Shown here one piece after another: positions 16,792 through 25,789 of a stretch of DNA of 64,000 bases. The notes beneath the pieces are model-generated. The model had not been told where the DNA came from and did no database searches. It worked only from the letters and a program-made list of their open reading frames with translations. Made by a program: the position numbers and the translations under genes. The stretch spans positions 186,001-250,000 of the forward strand of contig BQOK01000001.1 of assembly GCA_022835495.1 (NCBI GenBank), read 5' to 3'. Numbering within the stretch: position 1 is the stretch's first letter; every line of letters starts with the position of its first letter. This stretch comes from Oscillospiraceae bacterium (GTDB lineage: Bacteria > Bacillota > Clostridia > Oscillospirales > Ruminococcaceae).

Positions 16792-17565
16792 TCAGCCGCC
16801 CCGCTGGGTGCGGGCGATGCGCATGTACATCAGGCTCTCGAAGATCGCGATCATGCCGCAGCGGCTGGTTACGTCCTGGTCCAGGTACTGCACTTCGTCG
16901 GCGAACATGTAAAAGTTCAGGTCGCTCATGTTCTGGATCACGTTGTTGTCGGCCCGGGTGATGGAGATGATGGTGGGGGTGGCGATGGCGAAGATCTCTT
17001 CCAGCTGGCGGATCACCACCTCGTTGTTGCCGGTGTAGCTGAGCACCAGAAGCGCGTCGTCGCGCTTGACATGGCGCAGCATTGCCTTGAACTGGTATTC
17101 CTGCTCGGGGAACTCGACCTCGTAGCCGCAGGTGATGAGCATGCGGTAAAAGTACCAGCCTACGTCCAGCGAAAGGCCCTGCGCCAAAATGTAGATTTTG
17201 GGGTAGCGGCTCATGATCTGGTTGAATTTTTCCTTCTTTTCCTCGGTGATGACCTGCACCGCCTCGGTGATATTTTTTAAGTAGCTGCTCTGGTAGTCGG
17301 CCCCGAAGACCACGTCCGGGATATCGATGCGGCGGCTGTTGGCCTCGGTTTCTTTGATGGCGGCCACAAACTCGCTGTAGCCCTCGAACCCGAGCTTTTT
17401 GACAAACCGGAACAGGGTGGTGGTGGACACATAGCACTCGGCCGCCAGCTCGCGGATGCTCATGTTTTTTACCTGGTGCATATTTTTGATGACAAAATTG
17501 AACACGTTGCGCTCGGTGTTGGAAAGCCGGTCCAGCCGCTCGCTGGTATAAGAATAAAAGTCCAT
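16792..17565 (-). CDS. RpiR/MurR-family transcriptional regulator with SIS domain
   Basis: The 257-residue protein has an N-terminal RpiR-type helix-turn-helix (NMSIRELAAECYVSTTTLFRFVKKLG) and a C-terminal SIS sugar-phosphate-binding domain (ILAQGLSLDVGWYFYRML, then VLSYTGNN). Members usually sense a phosphosugar. It is convergent with the agmatine operon and divergent from spoVAC, so neither target is certain. The ATG at 17565 is preferred because GGGGAGGG lies 9 bases upstream; two in-frame ATGs occur just before it at poorer spacing. Confidence 0.9.
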   Translation of the reverse strand: MDFYSYTSERLDRLSNTERNVFNFVIKNMHQVKNMSIRELAAECYVSTTTLFRFVKKLGFEGYSEFVAAIKETEANSRRIDIPDVVFGADYQSSYLKNITEAVQVITEEKKEKFNQIMSRYPKIYILAQGLSLDVGWYFYRMLITCGYEVEFPEQEYQFKAMLRHVKRDDALLVLSYTGNNEVVIRQLEEIFAIATPTIISITRADNNVIQNMSDLNFYMFADEVQYLDQDVTSRCGMIAIFESLMYMRIARTQRGG

Positions 17566-17686
17566 GGACATTGCCCTCCCCATTCAAAATAGAACGCCCG
17601 GTTTTTTGCCCGCGCCGGCCACCCGCGAAGGAGGCGGGCGGTGCGGCGCCGCTTTTGCCCGGAACCAAAAACAGTTCTTGCTTGAA

Positions 17687-17715
17687 AGTGTAGCGGATGG
17701 AAGGGCGGCTGTCAA
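17687..17715 (-). promoter_or_regulatory. Sigma-A promoter of the RpiR gene
   Basis: The minus strand reads TTGACA (17710-17715), a 17-base spacer and TACACT (17687-17692). The leader to the RpiR start is about 115 bases with no recognised element. Confidence 0.8.
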
Positions 17716-17956
17716 GCGGATACATATTCCGAAGCCTGTGGGAAAAACTGTGGATATGCCAGGGTCAGGAGAGGGCCGGCGCAAAAGAGCTCTCACGCCG
17801 GCCTCTTTGCGGGGCGCCGCGGAGGGACGGCCCGCCCCCGGGGCGGTTCCCCTTGCCCTGCGGAAAACATCTTGTCATTTCTCTGCTTTGCGTGATGAGA
17901 TGCTGTGGTTTCATGAAAATTTGTGCCGACGCAAAGCGGCGGAATGGATGATCTTT
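17716..17956 (+). other. Upstream region of the spoVA genes
   Basis: No gene is supported here. A GC inverted repeat (17771-17805) stands in the middle. A forespore promoter (sigma-F or sigma-G) for spoVAC would be expected, but none can be identified with confidence. Confidence 0.35.
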
Positions 17957-18403
17957 ATGAAGTTGACACCCCAGGAATACGATAAAATGAACACGCAGGC
18001 CAGCCCGAAATCGAAGCTTTGGAAGGACTGTGTGTGGGCGTTTTTGGTGGGCGGGGCCATCTGCCTGCTGGGCGAGGTGCTGCGCAAATCCTATGCGGCG
18101 GGCGGTATGACCCTGGGTGACGCGGGCACGCTGACCAGCGTGACCCTGATCGCCATTTCGGCCCTTACCACGGCGCTGGGCTGGTACCAGAAGCTGGCCG
18201 CAAAGGCGGGGGCGGGCACCCTGGTGCCCATTACCGGCTTTGCCAACGCGGTGGTGAGCCCTGCCATCGAGTTCAAGTGCGAGGGCTATGTGCCGGGCGT
18301 TGGCGCAAAAATGTTTTTGATCGCGGGGCCGGTGATCGTGTACGGCCTGCTGGCGAGCACCGTGTGGGGCGTGCTGTATTACTTTTTGCGGCCCTTTATT
18401 TAA
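17957..18403 (+). CDS. spoVAC: Stage V sporulation protein AC
   Basis: The 148-residue membrane protein matches SpoVAC: WKDCVWAFLVGGAICLLGE near residue 21, and the PITGFANAVVSPAIEFKCEG segment near 92. SpoVA proteins sit in the inner forespore membrane and move Ca-dipicolinate into the spore and out on germination; SpoVAC forms a mechanosensitive channel. The start at 17957 is chosen by family length; an in-frame ATG three codons earlier is possible, and no strong ribosome-binding site is seen. Confidence 0.93.
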   Translation: MKLTPQEYDKMNTQASPKSKLWKDCVWAFLVGGAICLLGEVLRKSYAAGGMTLGDAGTLTSVTLIAISALTTALGWYQKLAAKAGAGTLVPITGFANAVVSPAIEFKCEGYVPGVGAKMFLIAGPVIVYGLLASTVWGVLYYFLRPFI

Positions 18404-18418
18404 AAGGAGAGTGAGCGC

Positions 18419-19432
18419 GTGAGAAAAGGGGACACCATTCTGTTTGAAACCCCGCCCGCCATTGCCGAGTTTGCGGCGGTGGGGGGCAAGCGGGAGGGCG
18501 AGGGCCCGCTTGCGGCCCGGTTTGATCTGCTGTTCGAGGAAAACAGCCTGGGCCAGGAAACCTGGGAACAGTCTGAAAGCCAGCTGCAGCGCCACTGCCT
18601 GGATCTGGCGCTGCAAAAGGCAAATCTGGCCGCTGCCCAGCTGGACCTGATCCTGGCGGGCGACCTGGAAAACCAGTGCACCGCGTCGGCCTATACCCTG
18701 CGGGAGGTGGACGTGCCTTTTGCGGGGCTGTATGGAGCCTGCAGCACCATGGCCGAGGCCCTGGGGCTTGCGGCCTGCCTTGCAGCAGCGGGCTTTGTGA
18801 ACCACGCAGCCGCCATGACCAGCAGCCATTTCTGCGCGGCGGAGCGGCAGTTCCGCACGCCGCTGGTGTACGGCGGCAAGCGCGCGCCCACCGCCCAGTG
18901 GACCGCCACCGCGGCGGGCTGCTGCATTCTGGCCGGCAAGGGGCAGGGGCCCTTTGTGAAGTCGGTCACCTTTGGCAGGGTGCGGGATTACGAGATCAAG
19001 GACATCAACAACATGGGCGCGGCCATGGCCCCGGCGGCGGCCGAGACCATTCTGCGGCACTGCGCCGACACAAAGCGCACCCCGGGCGATTTTGACGCGG
19101 TGTTCACCGGGGATCTGGGCATCGTGGGCACAAGGCTTTTGAAGGAGATCCTGGAAAAAGAGGGCCTCAAGCTGGACAACCACCAGGACTGCGGCCTGCT
19201 TCTCTATGACATCGACAGCCAGGACGTGCAGGCGGGCGGCAGCGGCGCGGGCTGTTCGGCCAGCGTGCTGTGCGCCCATGTGCTGCCGGCGCTGCGGGCG
19301 GGCAAGCTGAAAAAGGTACTGTTCCTCTCCACCGGCGCGCTGATGAGCCAGATCACCTTTTTGCAGGGGGAAAGCATCCCCGGCGTGGCCCATCTGGTGG
19401 AGCTGGCGAGCGAAAAGGAGGGACAGGCATGA
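18419..19432 (+). CDS. spoVAD: Stage V sporulation protein AD
   Basis: The 337-residue soluble protein has the thiolase-like fold of SpoVAD, with LAGDLENQCTASAY near residue 80, GACSTMAEALGLA near 104 and the SSHFCAAERQFR stretch near 137. SpoVAD binds dipicolinic acid and works with SpoVAC and SpoVAE. The start is GTG at 18419, 7 bases after AAAGGAGA. Its stop overlaps the spoVAE start (ATGA), so translation is coupled. Confidence 0.95.
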   Translation: MRKGDTILFETPPAIAEFAAVGGKREGEGPLAARFDLLFEENSLGQETWEQSESQLQRHCLDLALQKANLAAAQLDLILAGDLENQCTASAYTLREVDVPFAGLYGACSTMAEALGLAACLAAAGFVNHAAAMTSSHFCAAERQFRTPLVYGGKRAPTAQWTATAAGCCILAGKGQGPFVKSVTFGRVRDYEIKDINNMGAAMAPAAAETILRHCADTKRTPGDFDAVFTGDLGIVGTRLLKEILEKEGLKLDNHQDCGLLLYDIDSQDVQAGGSGAGCSASVLCAHVLPALRAGKLKKVLFLSTGALMSQITFLQGESIPGVAHLVELASEKEGQA

Positions 19433-19785
19433 GTTATTTGTGGGCATTTTTGATCGGCGGCGCCATCTGTGTGCTGGGCCAGCTGCTCATTGATCTGACC
19501 AACTTTACACCAGCTCGGGTGCTGGTGACCTATGTGGTGGCGGGGGTGGTACTGTCGGCCCTGGGGCTTTACGACCCGCTGGCGGAGTTTGCCGGCGCAG
19601 GCGCCACCGTGCCCCTGATCGGCTTTGGGCACCTGTTGGCCCAGGGGGTGATGGAGGCGGTGGACGCCACCGGCCTTTTGGGGGCGATCACCGGCGGGTT
19701 CACCGCGGCCGCGGCGGGCGTGACCGCAAGCCTGGTGTGCGGCGTGATCGCCGCCACCTTCAGCCGGTCGAAGGACCAGAACTGA
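19429..19785 (+). CDS. spoVAE: Stage V sporulation protein AE
   Basis: The 118-residue membrane protein has MSYLWAFLIGGAICVLGQLL at the start and the GATVPLIGFGHLLAQGVMEA segment near 59-78, typical of SpoVAE (the short AEb form). It completes a minimal spoVAC-AD-AE set, the usual arrangement in Clostridia, without spoVAA, AB or AF. The start ATG overlaps the spoVAD stop, with GGAGG 7 bases upstream. Confidence 0.94.
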   Translation: MSYLWAFLIGGAICVLGQLLIDLTNFTPARVLVTYVVAGVVLSALGLYDPLAEFAGAGATVPLIGFGHLLAQGVMEAVDATGLLGAITGGFTAAAAGVTASLVCGVIAATFSRSKDQN

Positions 19786-19840
19786 GGCGGAAAAGGCCCG
19801 CGGCGCAGTGGGCGGGCCGGACCGCGCCTGAAACGAAAAA

Positions 19841-19872
19841 ACAGTCCCGGCAGCAGCCGGGGCTGTTTTTTT
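19841..19872 (+). terminator. Terminator of the spoVA genes
   Basis: An 11-bp hairpin (ACAGTCCCGGC with GCCGGGGCTGT, one G-T pair) is followed by a run of T. Confidence 0.85.
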
Positions 19873-19913
19873 GCGGCGGGGTATAAAAAACCGGAGCGGC
19901 GGAGGGGAAAATA

Positions 19914-19949
19914 CAAAACAAACGGCCCGCCGAAAACCGGCAGGCCGTT
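19914..19949 (-). terminator. Terminator of rpsT
   Basis: On the minus strand ACGGCCTGCCG pairs with CGGCGGGCCGT and is followed by TTGTTTTG, just after the rpsT stop codon. Confidence 0.8.
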
Positions 19950-19961
19950 GTGTTTCGTCTA

Positions 19962-20225
19962 TCAAGCGTTGGCTTTGTTCGCGCGCTTCGCCATGCGGCT
20001 GATCTTGCGGGCAGCGGTGTTCTTGTGAAGCACACCCTTGCTCTGCGCCTTGGCGATGGTGGAAACAGCCACCTTCACGACAGCGTCCTTTTCAGCGGCG
20101 TTCGCGGCGATGGCAGCGTCTGCCTTCTTGACGACTGTTTTCAGGTTGGACTTGATCGCCTTGTTGTGAAGGGCTTCCTTCTTGGCCTGGACCACGCGAT
20201 CTTTCTGGGATTTGATGTTAGGCAT
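19962..20225 (-). CDS. rpsT: 30S ribosomal protein S20
   Basis: The 87-residue, very basic protein starts MPNIKSQKDRV and has the S20 helices (SNLKTVVKKADAAI; TAARKISRMAKRANKA). S20 binds 16S rRNA early in 30S assembly. It is divergent from gpr, an rpsT-gpr-spoIIP neighbourhood conserved in Bacillus and Clostridia. The start has GGAGGTGG 5 bases upstream. Confidence 0.97.
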   Translation of the reverse strand: MPNIKSQKDRVVQAKKEALHNKAIKSNLKTVVKKADAAIAANAAEKDAVVKVAVSTIAKAQSKGVLHKNTAARKISRMAKRANKANA

Positions 20226-20262
20226 TCGTACCACCTCCTTGCTACCCATAACAGTGCAACTT

Positions 20263-20291
20263 ATAATACCACATTTGCGGGGCGGTTGCAA
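20263..20291 (-). promoter_or_regulatory. Sigma-A promoter of rpsT
   Basis: The minus strand has TTGCAA (20286-20291), a 17-base spacer and TATTAT (20263-20268), giving a leader of about 30 bases. Confidence 0.8.
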
Positions 20292-20434
20292 GCTTTTTTT
20301 CAAGTTTTTTGTGCCGGAATGTTCCGGCGCAAAACGGCCAAAACTATAGCCGGAGCGTATCTTGTGGGGCGCGGGCGGAACCTGCCCGGCAAAGCCCCAC
20401 ATCTTGAAAAAAGAACAGAAGAAGAGGTGCGGGA

Positions 20435-21238
20435 ATGCCGATCTATACGGACATTGCAGACGAGCTGTACGGCCCCGGCAGGGGCACGGTGCCCGGCGGG
20501 GTGAAATGCTACACGGCCCGCTCGGGGCCCATCACCCTGACCCGGGTGCAGATCAGCCGCCCGGGCCTGGAGCGGCCGGCGGGCCGTTACTCCACCCTGG
20601 AGATCCCCAGCCTTGCGGTGGTGGACGACAAGGACGAAAAATATGTGAGCGCCGTGGCGGGCGAGGTGCGCGCGCTGCTGCCCGCCGTGGGGCCGGTGCT
20701 GGTGGTGGGGGTGGGCAACCGCAGGGTCACCGCGGACGCGCTGGGCCCGCGAAGCGCGGGGGGCGTGCTGGTCACCCGGGGGCTGGCGCCCCAGAACGAA
20801 GCGGCGAGCCTGGGCCTGCGCGAGGTGGCCTGTGTGAGCCCCGGCGCCTCGGGCGCCACCGGAATCCCGCTGGTGCAGCTGCTGGCGGGGGTGGTGCGGG
20901 CGGTGAAGCCCGCGGCGATCCTGTGCATCGACAGCCTGTGTACCTCGGACCCCGCCCGGCTGGGGCGCACGGTACAGATCTCGGACACGGGGCTGTGCCC
21001 CGCCCGGCCTGAGAGCGGCAAGTGCATCACCCGGGCCATGCTGGGGGTGCCGGTGCTGGCCGTGGGCATCCCCACCATGATGGAGGCCGACGAGGCGGTG
21101 GGGCGGCCGGGCTTCGTGATCACCCCGCGGGAATTGGACAGCGTGGTGAAAAAGGGATCGAACCTGCTGGCGCTGGCGATCAACAAGGCTCTGCAGCAAA
21201 AGCTGTCGATCGCCGAGCTGTGCTACCTGGCAAACTAA
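20435..21238 (+). CDS. gpr: Germination protease
   Basis: The 267-residue protein carries the GPR signatures: GVGNRRVTADALGPR near residue 90, IDSLCTSDPARLGRTVQISDTG near 168, VPVLAVGIPTM near 204 and the C-terminal VITPRELDSVVKKGSNLLALAINKAL. GPR degrades the small acid-soluble proteins that coat spore DNA, during germination. It is about 100 residues shorter than the Bacillus enzyme: the N-terminal region is very short and a variable insert before VITPRELD is missing, as in some clostridial members. The start has GAAGAGGTG upstream. Confidence 0.95.
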   Translation: MPIYTDIADELYGPGRGTVPGGVKCYTARSGPITLTRVQISRPGLERPAGRYSTLEIPSLAVVDDKDEKYVSAVAGEVRALLPAVGPVLVVGVGNRRVTADALGPRSAGGVLVTRGLAPQNEAASLGLREVACVSPGASGATGIPLVQLLAGVVRAVKPAAILCIDSLCTSDPARLGRTVQISDTGLCPARPESGKCITRAMLGVPVLAVGIPTMMEADEAVGRPGFVITPRELDSVVKKGSNLLALAINKALQQKLSIAELCYLAN

Positions 21239-21304
21239 AGGCATGAGCCGCGACCGCTGCTGCATACCCTTATAGCAGGATTTTGTGCAAAGGGGGTGGG
21301 GCGC

Positions 21305-22441
21305 GTGCACATGCATACAGCCCTGCGGCGGCTTGGCACCCTGGCCATGGCCGCGGGCGTGGGGCTGGCGGCCATGGGGGCGGGCAAAGCGGTGGGCGCG
21401 CCGGACCTGGCGGACGGCCTGGCCCTTGCAGGCAGCGTGCTGGCAAGCCCTGCGGCGGCGTTTGGCGCGGCGGACCGGCTGTTTCAGGAACAGGCCCTGC
21501 CCGCGGCGCAGACCGAGATCGAGGACGAGGAGAGCCCGCAGGTCTATGAAGCGCCGCGCCCGGAAGAAGTGCTGCCCACCCCTGCCCCCGCGCCCACGGC
21601 GGCGCCCGGGGAGGAGCCGGCGGCCACCCCGGGCCCGCGGCCCGAGGGCATGGGCGAGGTGGAGGCGGCGCATTACGGCCAGGGCAGCGGCGGGGTGTAT
21701 GTGCCCTGCGGGGCAGGCACCATTAAAAACTGCACCGGGCTTTCCGCCGCCGAGGTGGCCGAGGCCGCGGGAGCGGGGCTGCCCTTTGCGATTGAGCCGG
21801 GCAGCGATGAGCCCCAGGTGCTGATTATGCACACCCACGCCACCGAGAGCTATGAGCTGGAGGACAACGGCTGGTACGACCCGGAGTACACCGCCCGCCG
21901 CACGGACACCGCGCTGAATATGGCTGCGGTGGGGGCCAGGATCGCCGAGCAGCTGAACGCCGCGGGCATTGTGACCCTGCAGGACACCACCCTGCACGAC
22001 TACCCCAGCTACAACGGCAGCTACGAGCGCTCGAACGCCACGGTGCGGGCTTACCTGGAAAAGTACCCCAGCATTAAGGTGGTACTGGACGTACACCGGG
22101 ACGCCATTGAGTACGACGGCAAGCGGGTCAAGGCGGTGGCTGAGGTGGAGGGCCGCCAGGCCGCGCAGGTGATGATTATCTGCGGGGCGGATAAAAACGG
22201 AAACCTGCCGAATTTCAAGAAAAACCTGGGGTTTGCCGCGGCCTGGGAGAACGCGATGGAGAGCCGCTACCCGGGCCTGACCCGGCCGGTGCTGTTCGAT
22301 TACCGGTATTATAACCAGGACCTCACCACCGGCAGCCTGCTGATCGAGATGGGCAGCCACGGCAACACCCTGGCCGAGGCCCAGTATGCCGGCGAGCTGG
22401 TGGGCAGGGCGCTGGCGGGCCTGTTCACGGAAGGGGCCTGA
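21305..22441 (+). CDS. spoIIP: Stage II sporulation protein P
   Basis: The protein of about 378 residues has an N-terminal membrane anchor (LGTLAMAAGVGLAAMGAGKAVG), a Pro/Ala/Glu-rich linker and the SpoIIP amidase/endopeptidase domain, with VLIMHTHATESYE near residue 175, VVLDVHRDAIEYDG near 258 and LLIEMGSHGNTLAEAQYAGELVG near the C terminus, including the zinc-binding His and Glu. It cuts septal peptidoglycan during engulfment as part of the SpoIIDMP complex. Three starts are possible (GTG 21296, GTG 21305, ATG 21311); AAAGGGGG spacing favours 21305. Confidence 0.94.
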   Translation: MHMHTALRRLGTLAMAAGVGLAAMGAGKAVGAPDLADGLALAGSVLASPAAAFGAADRLFQEQALPAAQTEIEDEESPQVYEAPRPEEVLPTPAPAPTAAPGEEPAATPGPRPEGMGEVEAAHYGQGSGGVYVPCGAGTIKNCTGLSAAEVAEAAGAGLPFAIEPGSDEPQVLIMHTHATESYELEDNGWYDPEYTARRTDTALNMAAVGARIAEQLNAAGIVTLQDTTLHDYPSYNGSYERSNATVRAYLEKYPSIKVVLDVHRDAIEYDGKRVKAVAEVEGRQAAQVMIICGADKNGNLPNFKKNLGFAAAWENAMESRYPGLTRPVLFDYRYYNQDLTTGSLLIEMGSHGNTLAEAQYAGELVGRALAGLFTEGA

Positions 22442-22511
22442 GCGGGGGAAGGCGGATCCGGCTGCCGCAGGGCTGCGCGGCAGGGGGCGGCGCCCGCAAG
22501 CCCGGCTTTGC

Positions 22512-22540
22512 TTGACAAGAGGGCCGGGATGGGATATAGT
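22512..22540 (+). promoter_or_regulatory. Sigma-A promoter of the asnS T-box transcript
   Basis: TTGACA (22512-22517), a 17-base spacer and TATAGT (22535-22540) form a near-consensus promoter. Transcription would start near 22547. Confidence 0.85.
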
Positions 22541-22546
22541 AATTTT

Positions 22547-22835
22547 ATAAAGGCTATGAAAAAGAGCAGTACGCCGAACAGCAGCGGCAAAGCGAGCGGG
22601 GGCCGGTGAAAGCCCCGCCCGGTGCCCGGCGGAAGGAACACTTTGGAGCCGCCGCCTGAACACGCCCCCCGGGGCGCCGGTAGGGTGGGCCGCGCGCGGC
22701 GCGTTACAGCCGCACCGCTTTGCTTTTGAGCGGGAAAAGGGGCCGCGCGAAGGGCGCGGCAATTTAGGTGGCACCGCGGATCCGGCAGCGATCCGTCCTA
22801 AAAGTTTAGGACGGACCAGGCTGCCGGATTTTTTG
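22547..22835 (+). ncRNA. T-box riboswitch leader controlling asnS
   Basis: The leader carries the conserved T-box element AGGTGGCACCGCGG at 22766-22779, which pairs with the acceptor end of uncharged tRNA in the antiterminator. A stem I region with AGTA (near 22568) lies at the 5' end. The AAC at 22637-22639, on the 3' side of stem I, is an asparagine codon and is the likely specifier, in line with the asparaginyl-tRNA synthetase that follows. Uncharged tRNA-Asn should raise asnS expression. The specifier position is inferred by eye. Confidence 0.92.
22780..22834 (+). terminator. T-box terminator hairpin
   Basis: TCCGGCAGC near 22780 pairs with GCTGCCGGA near 22820-22828, with an inner CGTCCTAAA/TTTAGGACG stem, and a T-run follows at 22829-22834. 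This is the competing terminator of the T-box switch. Confidence 0.9.
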
Positions 22836-22872
22836 TTTGGCCCTTTTAGGGCAGGAAAGGAGAAAACAGAGC

Positions 22873-24258
22873 ATGGAGCGCATCGAAGTGAAAAAGCTGT
22901 TTGCCGCACCCCCGGCAGACGGCGCCCAGGTGACCGTGTGCGGCTGGGCCAGAACGGTGAGGGATTCAAAAAACATCGGCTTTTTGGAGCTGAGCGACGG
23001 CAGCTGCTTTAAAAACCTGCAGGTGGTGTTTGAGGCGGCAAAGCTGGAAAACTACAAGGAGGTCGCCAAGGCCGGCGTGGGCACCAGCGTGCGGGTGCGC
23101 GGCCGGGTGGTGCTGACCCCCGGCGCCAAGCAGCCGCTGGAAGTAAACGCCGACGCGGTGGAGCTGCTGGACGTGTGCCCGGCGGAGTACCCGCTGCAGA
23201 AAAAACGCCACAGCGTGGAGTTTCTGCGCACCATGCCCCACCTGCGCCCCCGCACCAACACCTTTGCGGCGGCGTTCCGGGTGCGCAGCGCGGCTGCCTA
23301 TGCCATCCACAAGTTTTTCCAGGAGCAGGGTTTTGTGTACGTGCACACCCCGCTGATCACCGGGTCGGACTGCGAGGGCGCGGGCGAGATGTTCCGGGTG
23401 ACCACCCTGGACCCCGCCGACCCGCCCCGCACCGGGGACGGAAAGGTAGATTTCAGCCAGGACTTTTTCGGCCGCGCCACCAACCTGACCGTTTCCGGCC
23501 AGCTGGAGGGCGAGGCCATGGCCATGGCCTTTGGCAAGATCTACACCTTTGGGCCCACCTTCCGGGCCGAAAATTCCAACACCCCGCGCCATGCCGCCGA
23601 GTTCTGGATGATCGAGCCCGAGATGGCCTTTGCCGACCTGGCCGACTATATGGACAACGCCGAGGCCATGGTGAAGTACGTGATCGGCTATGTGCTGGAG
23701 CAGTGCCCGGACGAGATGGCCTTTTTCAACCAGTTCTTCGACAAGGGCCTTTTGGAGCGGCTGACCGCCCTGGTAAACGCCGAATTTGTACGGCTGAGCT
23801 ACACCGAGGCGGTAAAGCTTTTGGAGCAGCACAACGACGCCTTCCAGTATAAGGTGGAATGGGGCACCGACCTGCAGACCGAGCACGAGCGCTTTTTGAC
23901 CGAGCAGATCTACAAAAAGCCCGTGTTCGTGACCGATTACCCCAAAGAGATCAAGAGCTTTTATATGCGCCAGAACGAGGACGGCAGAACCGTGGCCGCC
24001 GCCGACATGCTGGTGCCCGGCGTGGGCGAGCTGATCGGGGGCAGCCAGCGCGAGGAGCGGCTGGAGGTGCTGGAAGCCCGCATGGCCGAGCTGGGCCTCG
24101 GCGCCGCCGACTACGAGTGGTACCTGGATCTGCGCCGCTTTGGCAGCGCAAAGCACGCGGGCTACGGCCTGGGCTTTGAGCGGCTGATTATGTATCTCAC
24201 CGGCATCCCCAACATCCGGGACGTGATCCCCTTCCCCCGCACCGCCGGCGGGTTCTGA
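22873..24258 (+). CDS. asnS: Asparaginyl-tRNA synthetase
   Basis: The 461-residue class II synthetase has an N-terminal OB-fold anticodon-binding domain ([21 protein letters not shown]) and a catalytic core with motif 2 [21 protein letters not shown] near 229 and motif 3 [16 protein letters not shown] near 435. The text after motif 2 ([12 protein letters not shown]) and the [20 protein letters not shown] loop mark AsnRS rather than AspRS. It charges tRNA-Asn in the cytosol. ATG 22873 follows GAAAGGAG, and the T-box leader agrees with the assignment. Confidence 0.97.
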   Translation: MERIEVKKLFAAPPADGAQVTVCGWARTVRDSKNIGFLELSDGSCFKNLQVVFEAAKLENYKEVAKAGVGTSVRVRGRVVLTPGAKQPLEVNADAVELLDVCPAEYPLQKKRHSVEFLRTMPHLRPRTNTFAAAFRVRSAAAYAIHKFFQEQGFVYVHTPLITGSDCEGAGEMFRVTTLDPADPPRTGDGKVDFSQDFFGRATNLTVSGQLEGEAMAMAFGKIYTFGPTFRAENSNTPRHAAEFWMIEPEMAFADLADYMDNAEAMVKYVIGYVLEQCPDEMAFFNQFFDKGLLERLTALVNAEFVRLSYTEAVKLLEQHNDAFQYKVEWGTDLQTEHERFLTEQIYKKPVFVTDYPKEIKSFYMRQNEDGRTVAAADMLVPGVGELIGGSQREERLEVLEARMAELGLGAADYEWYLDLRRFGSAKHAGYGLGFERLIMYLTGIPNIRDVIPFPRTAGGF

Positions 24259-24271
24259 AATTTTTTGCAAT

Positions 24272-24329
24272 AACACCAGCGCCCCGCGCGGCTGCCAAAC
24301 GGCAGCGCTGCGCGGGGCGCTGGTGTTTT
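24272..24329 (+). terminator. Terminator of asnS
   Basis: A long hairpin (24272-24289 with 24310-24327 perfectly paired, plus an inner GCTGCC/GGCAGC stem) ends in TTTT. It also separates asnS from the convergent GPH symporter gene. Confidence 0.85.
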
Positions 24330-24343
24330 GGGGGGCAAAAAGG

Positions 24344-25777
24344 CTACGCCTTTTCCGCCGCCCGCTGCTTGTCGTTCCAGTCGTCGATAAAGCTGACGAC
24401 CTCTTTGTCGTTATAAAAGGCATATACGATCACGGCGAACACAAGGCAGACTGCCGCGATCAGGGCGGTCATGCGCACCCCGTCGTGGGTGGGGTAACTG
24501 TCGGCAGAGCCGAGATACATGGTGTAGGACACGATGGCCGTGACCCCGGCCTGGGAGAGCTTGGTGACGAACTGGCGGGCCGCCACGAACATGCCCGCCC
24601 GGTCCTCGCCGGTTTTGATGCGGTCGTACTGGGCCATGTCGGCAAAGGCGGAGGGCGGCAGGATGTTGGTGCAGGCGATGGGAAACGCCACGCACACGCC
24701 GATCAGGATGGCCGCCGCAACGTCGCCCACCATGGCCCCCTCGCCCGCAAGGCTTGCCAGAAAGCCGGGGCCCAAGGGCGCGGTGCTGATGGCCTGGGAG
24801 ATGGGGGCGTGGAAGTAGATGCCCAGATAAATGGCCACATAGGCGGCGCAGGCGGCCAGCAGCAGCGGCTTTTTGCCGAAGCGGCGCACCAGGGCGTTCA
24901 CCAGCGGGTAGGTGCAGATGCCCACCACGATGCTGATGGCCAGCACGATGGTGGCAAAGCTCTCGTTCAGGCCCAGCAGGGTGTCGATGTAGAACAGCAG
25001 CGCGCCGTTGAAAAAGGCAAAGCCCGCCTGCATGATGAGATACCCCACCGTCATCACCGCAAAGTTTTTGTAGGCGAGGGTGGTCTTGAGGCTCTGCAAA
25101 AGGGGCATATAGCAGCTTTTGCCCACCACATAGTCCCGCTCGTTGATCAAAAACGAGGGAATGAGCGCGCAGGCCGCGCCGATGACCGCAAAGATGGCCA
25201 GCGCCCAGCGCCAGGCCCACACCGGGGCCAGGCCCGCGCCCTTAAAGCCGCCCACCATGACCGGCAGCGCATAGATGACCGCGCTGCCCAGCACGAACAT
25301 CAGCGAGTTGAGGGTGTAGAAAAACACCCGGCGGCGCGTGTCGGTCACGATTTCCTGCTGCAGAGCCATGTAGGGCACGCAGTACAGGGTGGAGGACATG
25401 TAGTAGGCCAGCAGCATGGCGATCACCCAGGCCACGTTCACCCAGCTCACGTCGCCCTTTGGCGGGAAGAAGATGAGCAGGCAGGTGATGGCGTAGGGCA
25501 CGGCGGCCCAGCGCATAAAGGGCAGCCGCCGCCCCCTGGGCGAAGCGCTGCGGTCGCTGATGCTGGCGACCCAGGGGTCGGTGATGGCGTCGAAGATGAC
25601 GCCCACGCCCCGCAGAAGGCCCATCATGCCGGCGGGCAGCAGCAGCGGCAGGCCGGAAGAGGGGGTCACATTGAAAAACTTCAGGGTGTAGGTGACGATC
25701 AGGCCGCCCAGCACCGCCCGGGCAAATTCGCCCAGGCACAGGCCGAACATGCGGCCGTTCGAGAGTTCTTTTTTCAT
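24344..25777 (-). CDS. GPH-family (glycoside-pentoside-hexuronide) cation symporter
   Basis: The 477-residue protein has about 12 membrane segments and the GPH/MFS_2 marks FDAITDPWVASISD near residue 62 and SPRGRRLPFMRWAAVPYA near 78. Such proteins import oligosaccharides or uronides with Na+ or H+. It lies 12 bases after a peptidase-like hydrolase on the same strand, so the two form an operon; this partner gives no clue to the sugar. Confidence 0.9.
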   Translation of the reverse strand: MKKELSNGRMFGLCLGEFARAVLGGLIVTYTLKFFNVTPSSGLPLLLPAGMMGLLRGVGVIFDAITDPWVASISDRSASPRGRRLPFMRWAAVPYAITCLLIFFPPKGDVSWVNVAWVIAMLLAYYMSSTLYCVPYMALQQEIVTDTRRRVFFYTLNSLMFVLGSAVIYALPVMVGGFKGAGLAPVWAWRWALAIFAVIGAACALIPSFLINERDYVVGKSCYMPLLQSLKTTLAYKNFAVMTVGYLIMQAGFAFFNGALLFYIDTLLGLNESFATIVLAISIVVGICTYPLVNALVRRFGKKPLLLAACAAYVAIYLGIYFHAPISQAISTAPLGPGFLASLAGEGAMVGDVAAAILIGVCVAFPIACTNILPPSAFADMAQYDRIKTGEDRAGMFVAARQFVTKLSQAGVTAIVSYTMYLGSADSYPTHDGVRMTALIAAVCLVFAVIVYAFYNDKEVVSFIDDWNDKQRAAEKA

Positions 25778-25789
25778 TCGGCAGCCCCC

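Noticed and set aside
17765-19447. 560-codon minus-strand frame opposite spoVAC-AD
   Set aside because: It is the complement of three overlapping sporulation genes in the expected order and has no recognisable motif.
20300-22969. Very long open frame on the minus strand opposite gpr and spoIIP
   Set aside because: It is antisense to two well-recognised sporulation genes and has shadow-type composition (Arg, Gly, Pro, His, Ala) with no domain.
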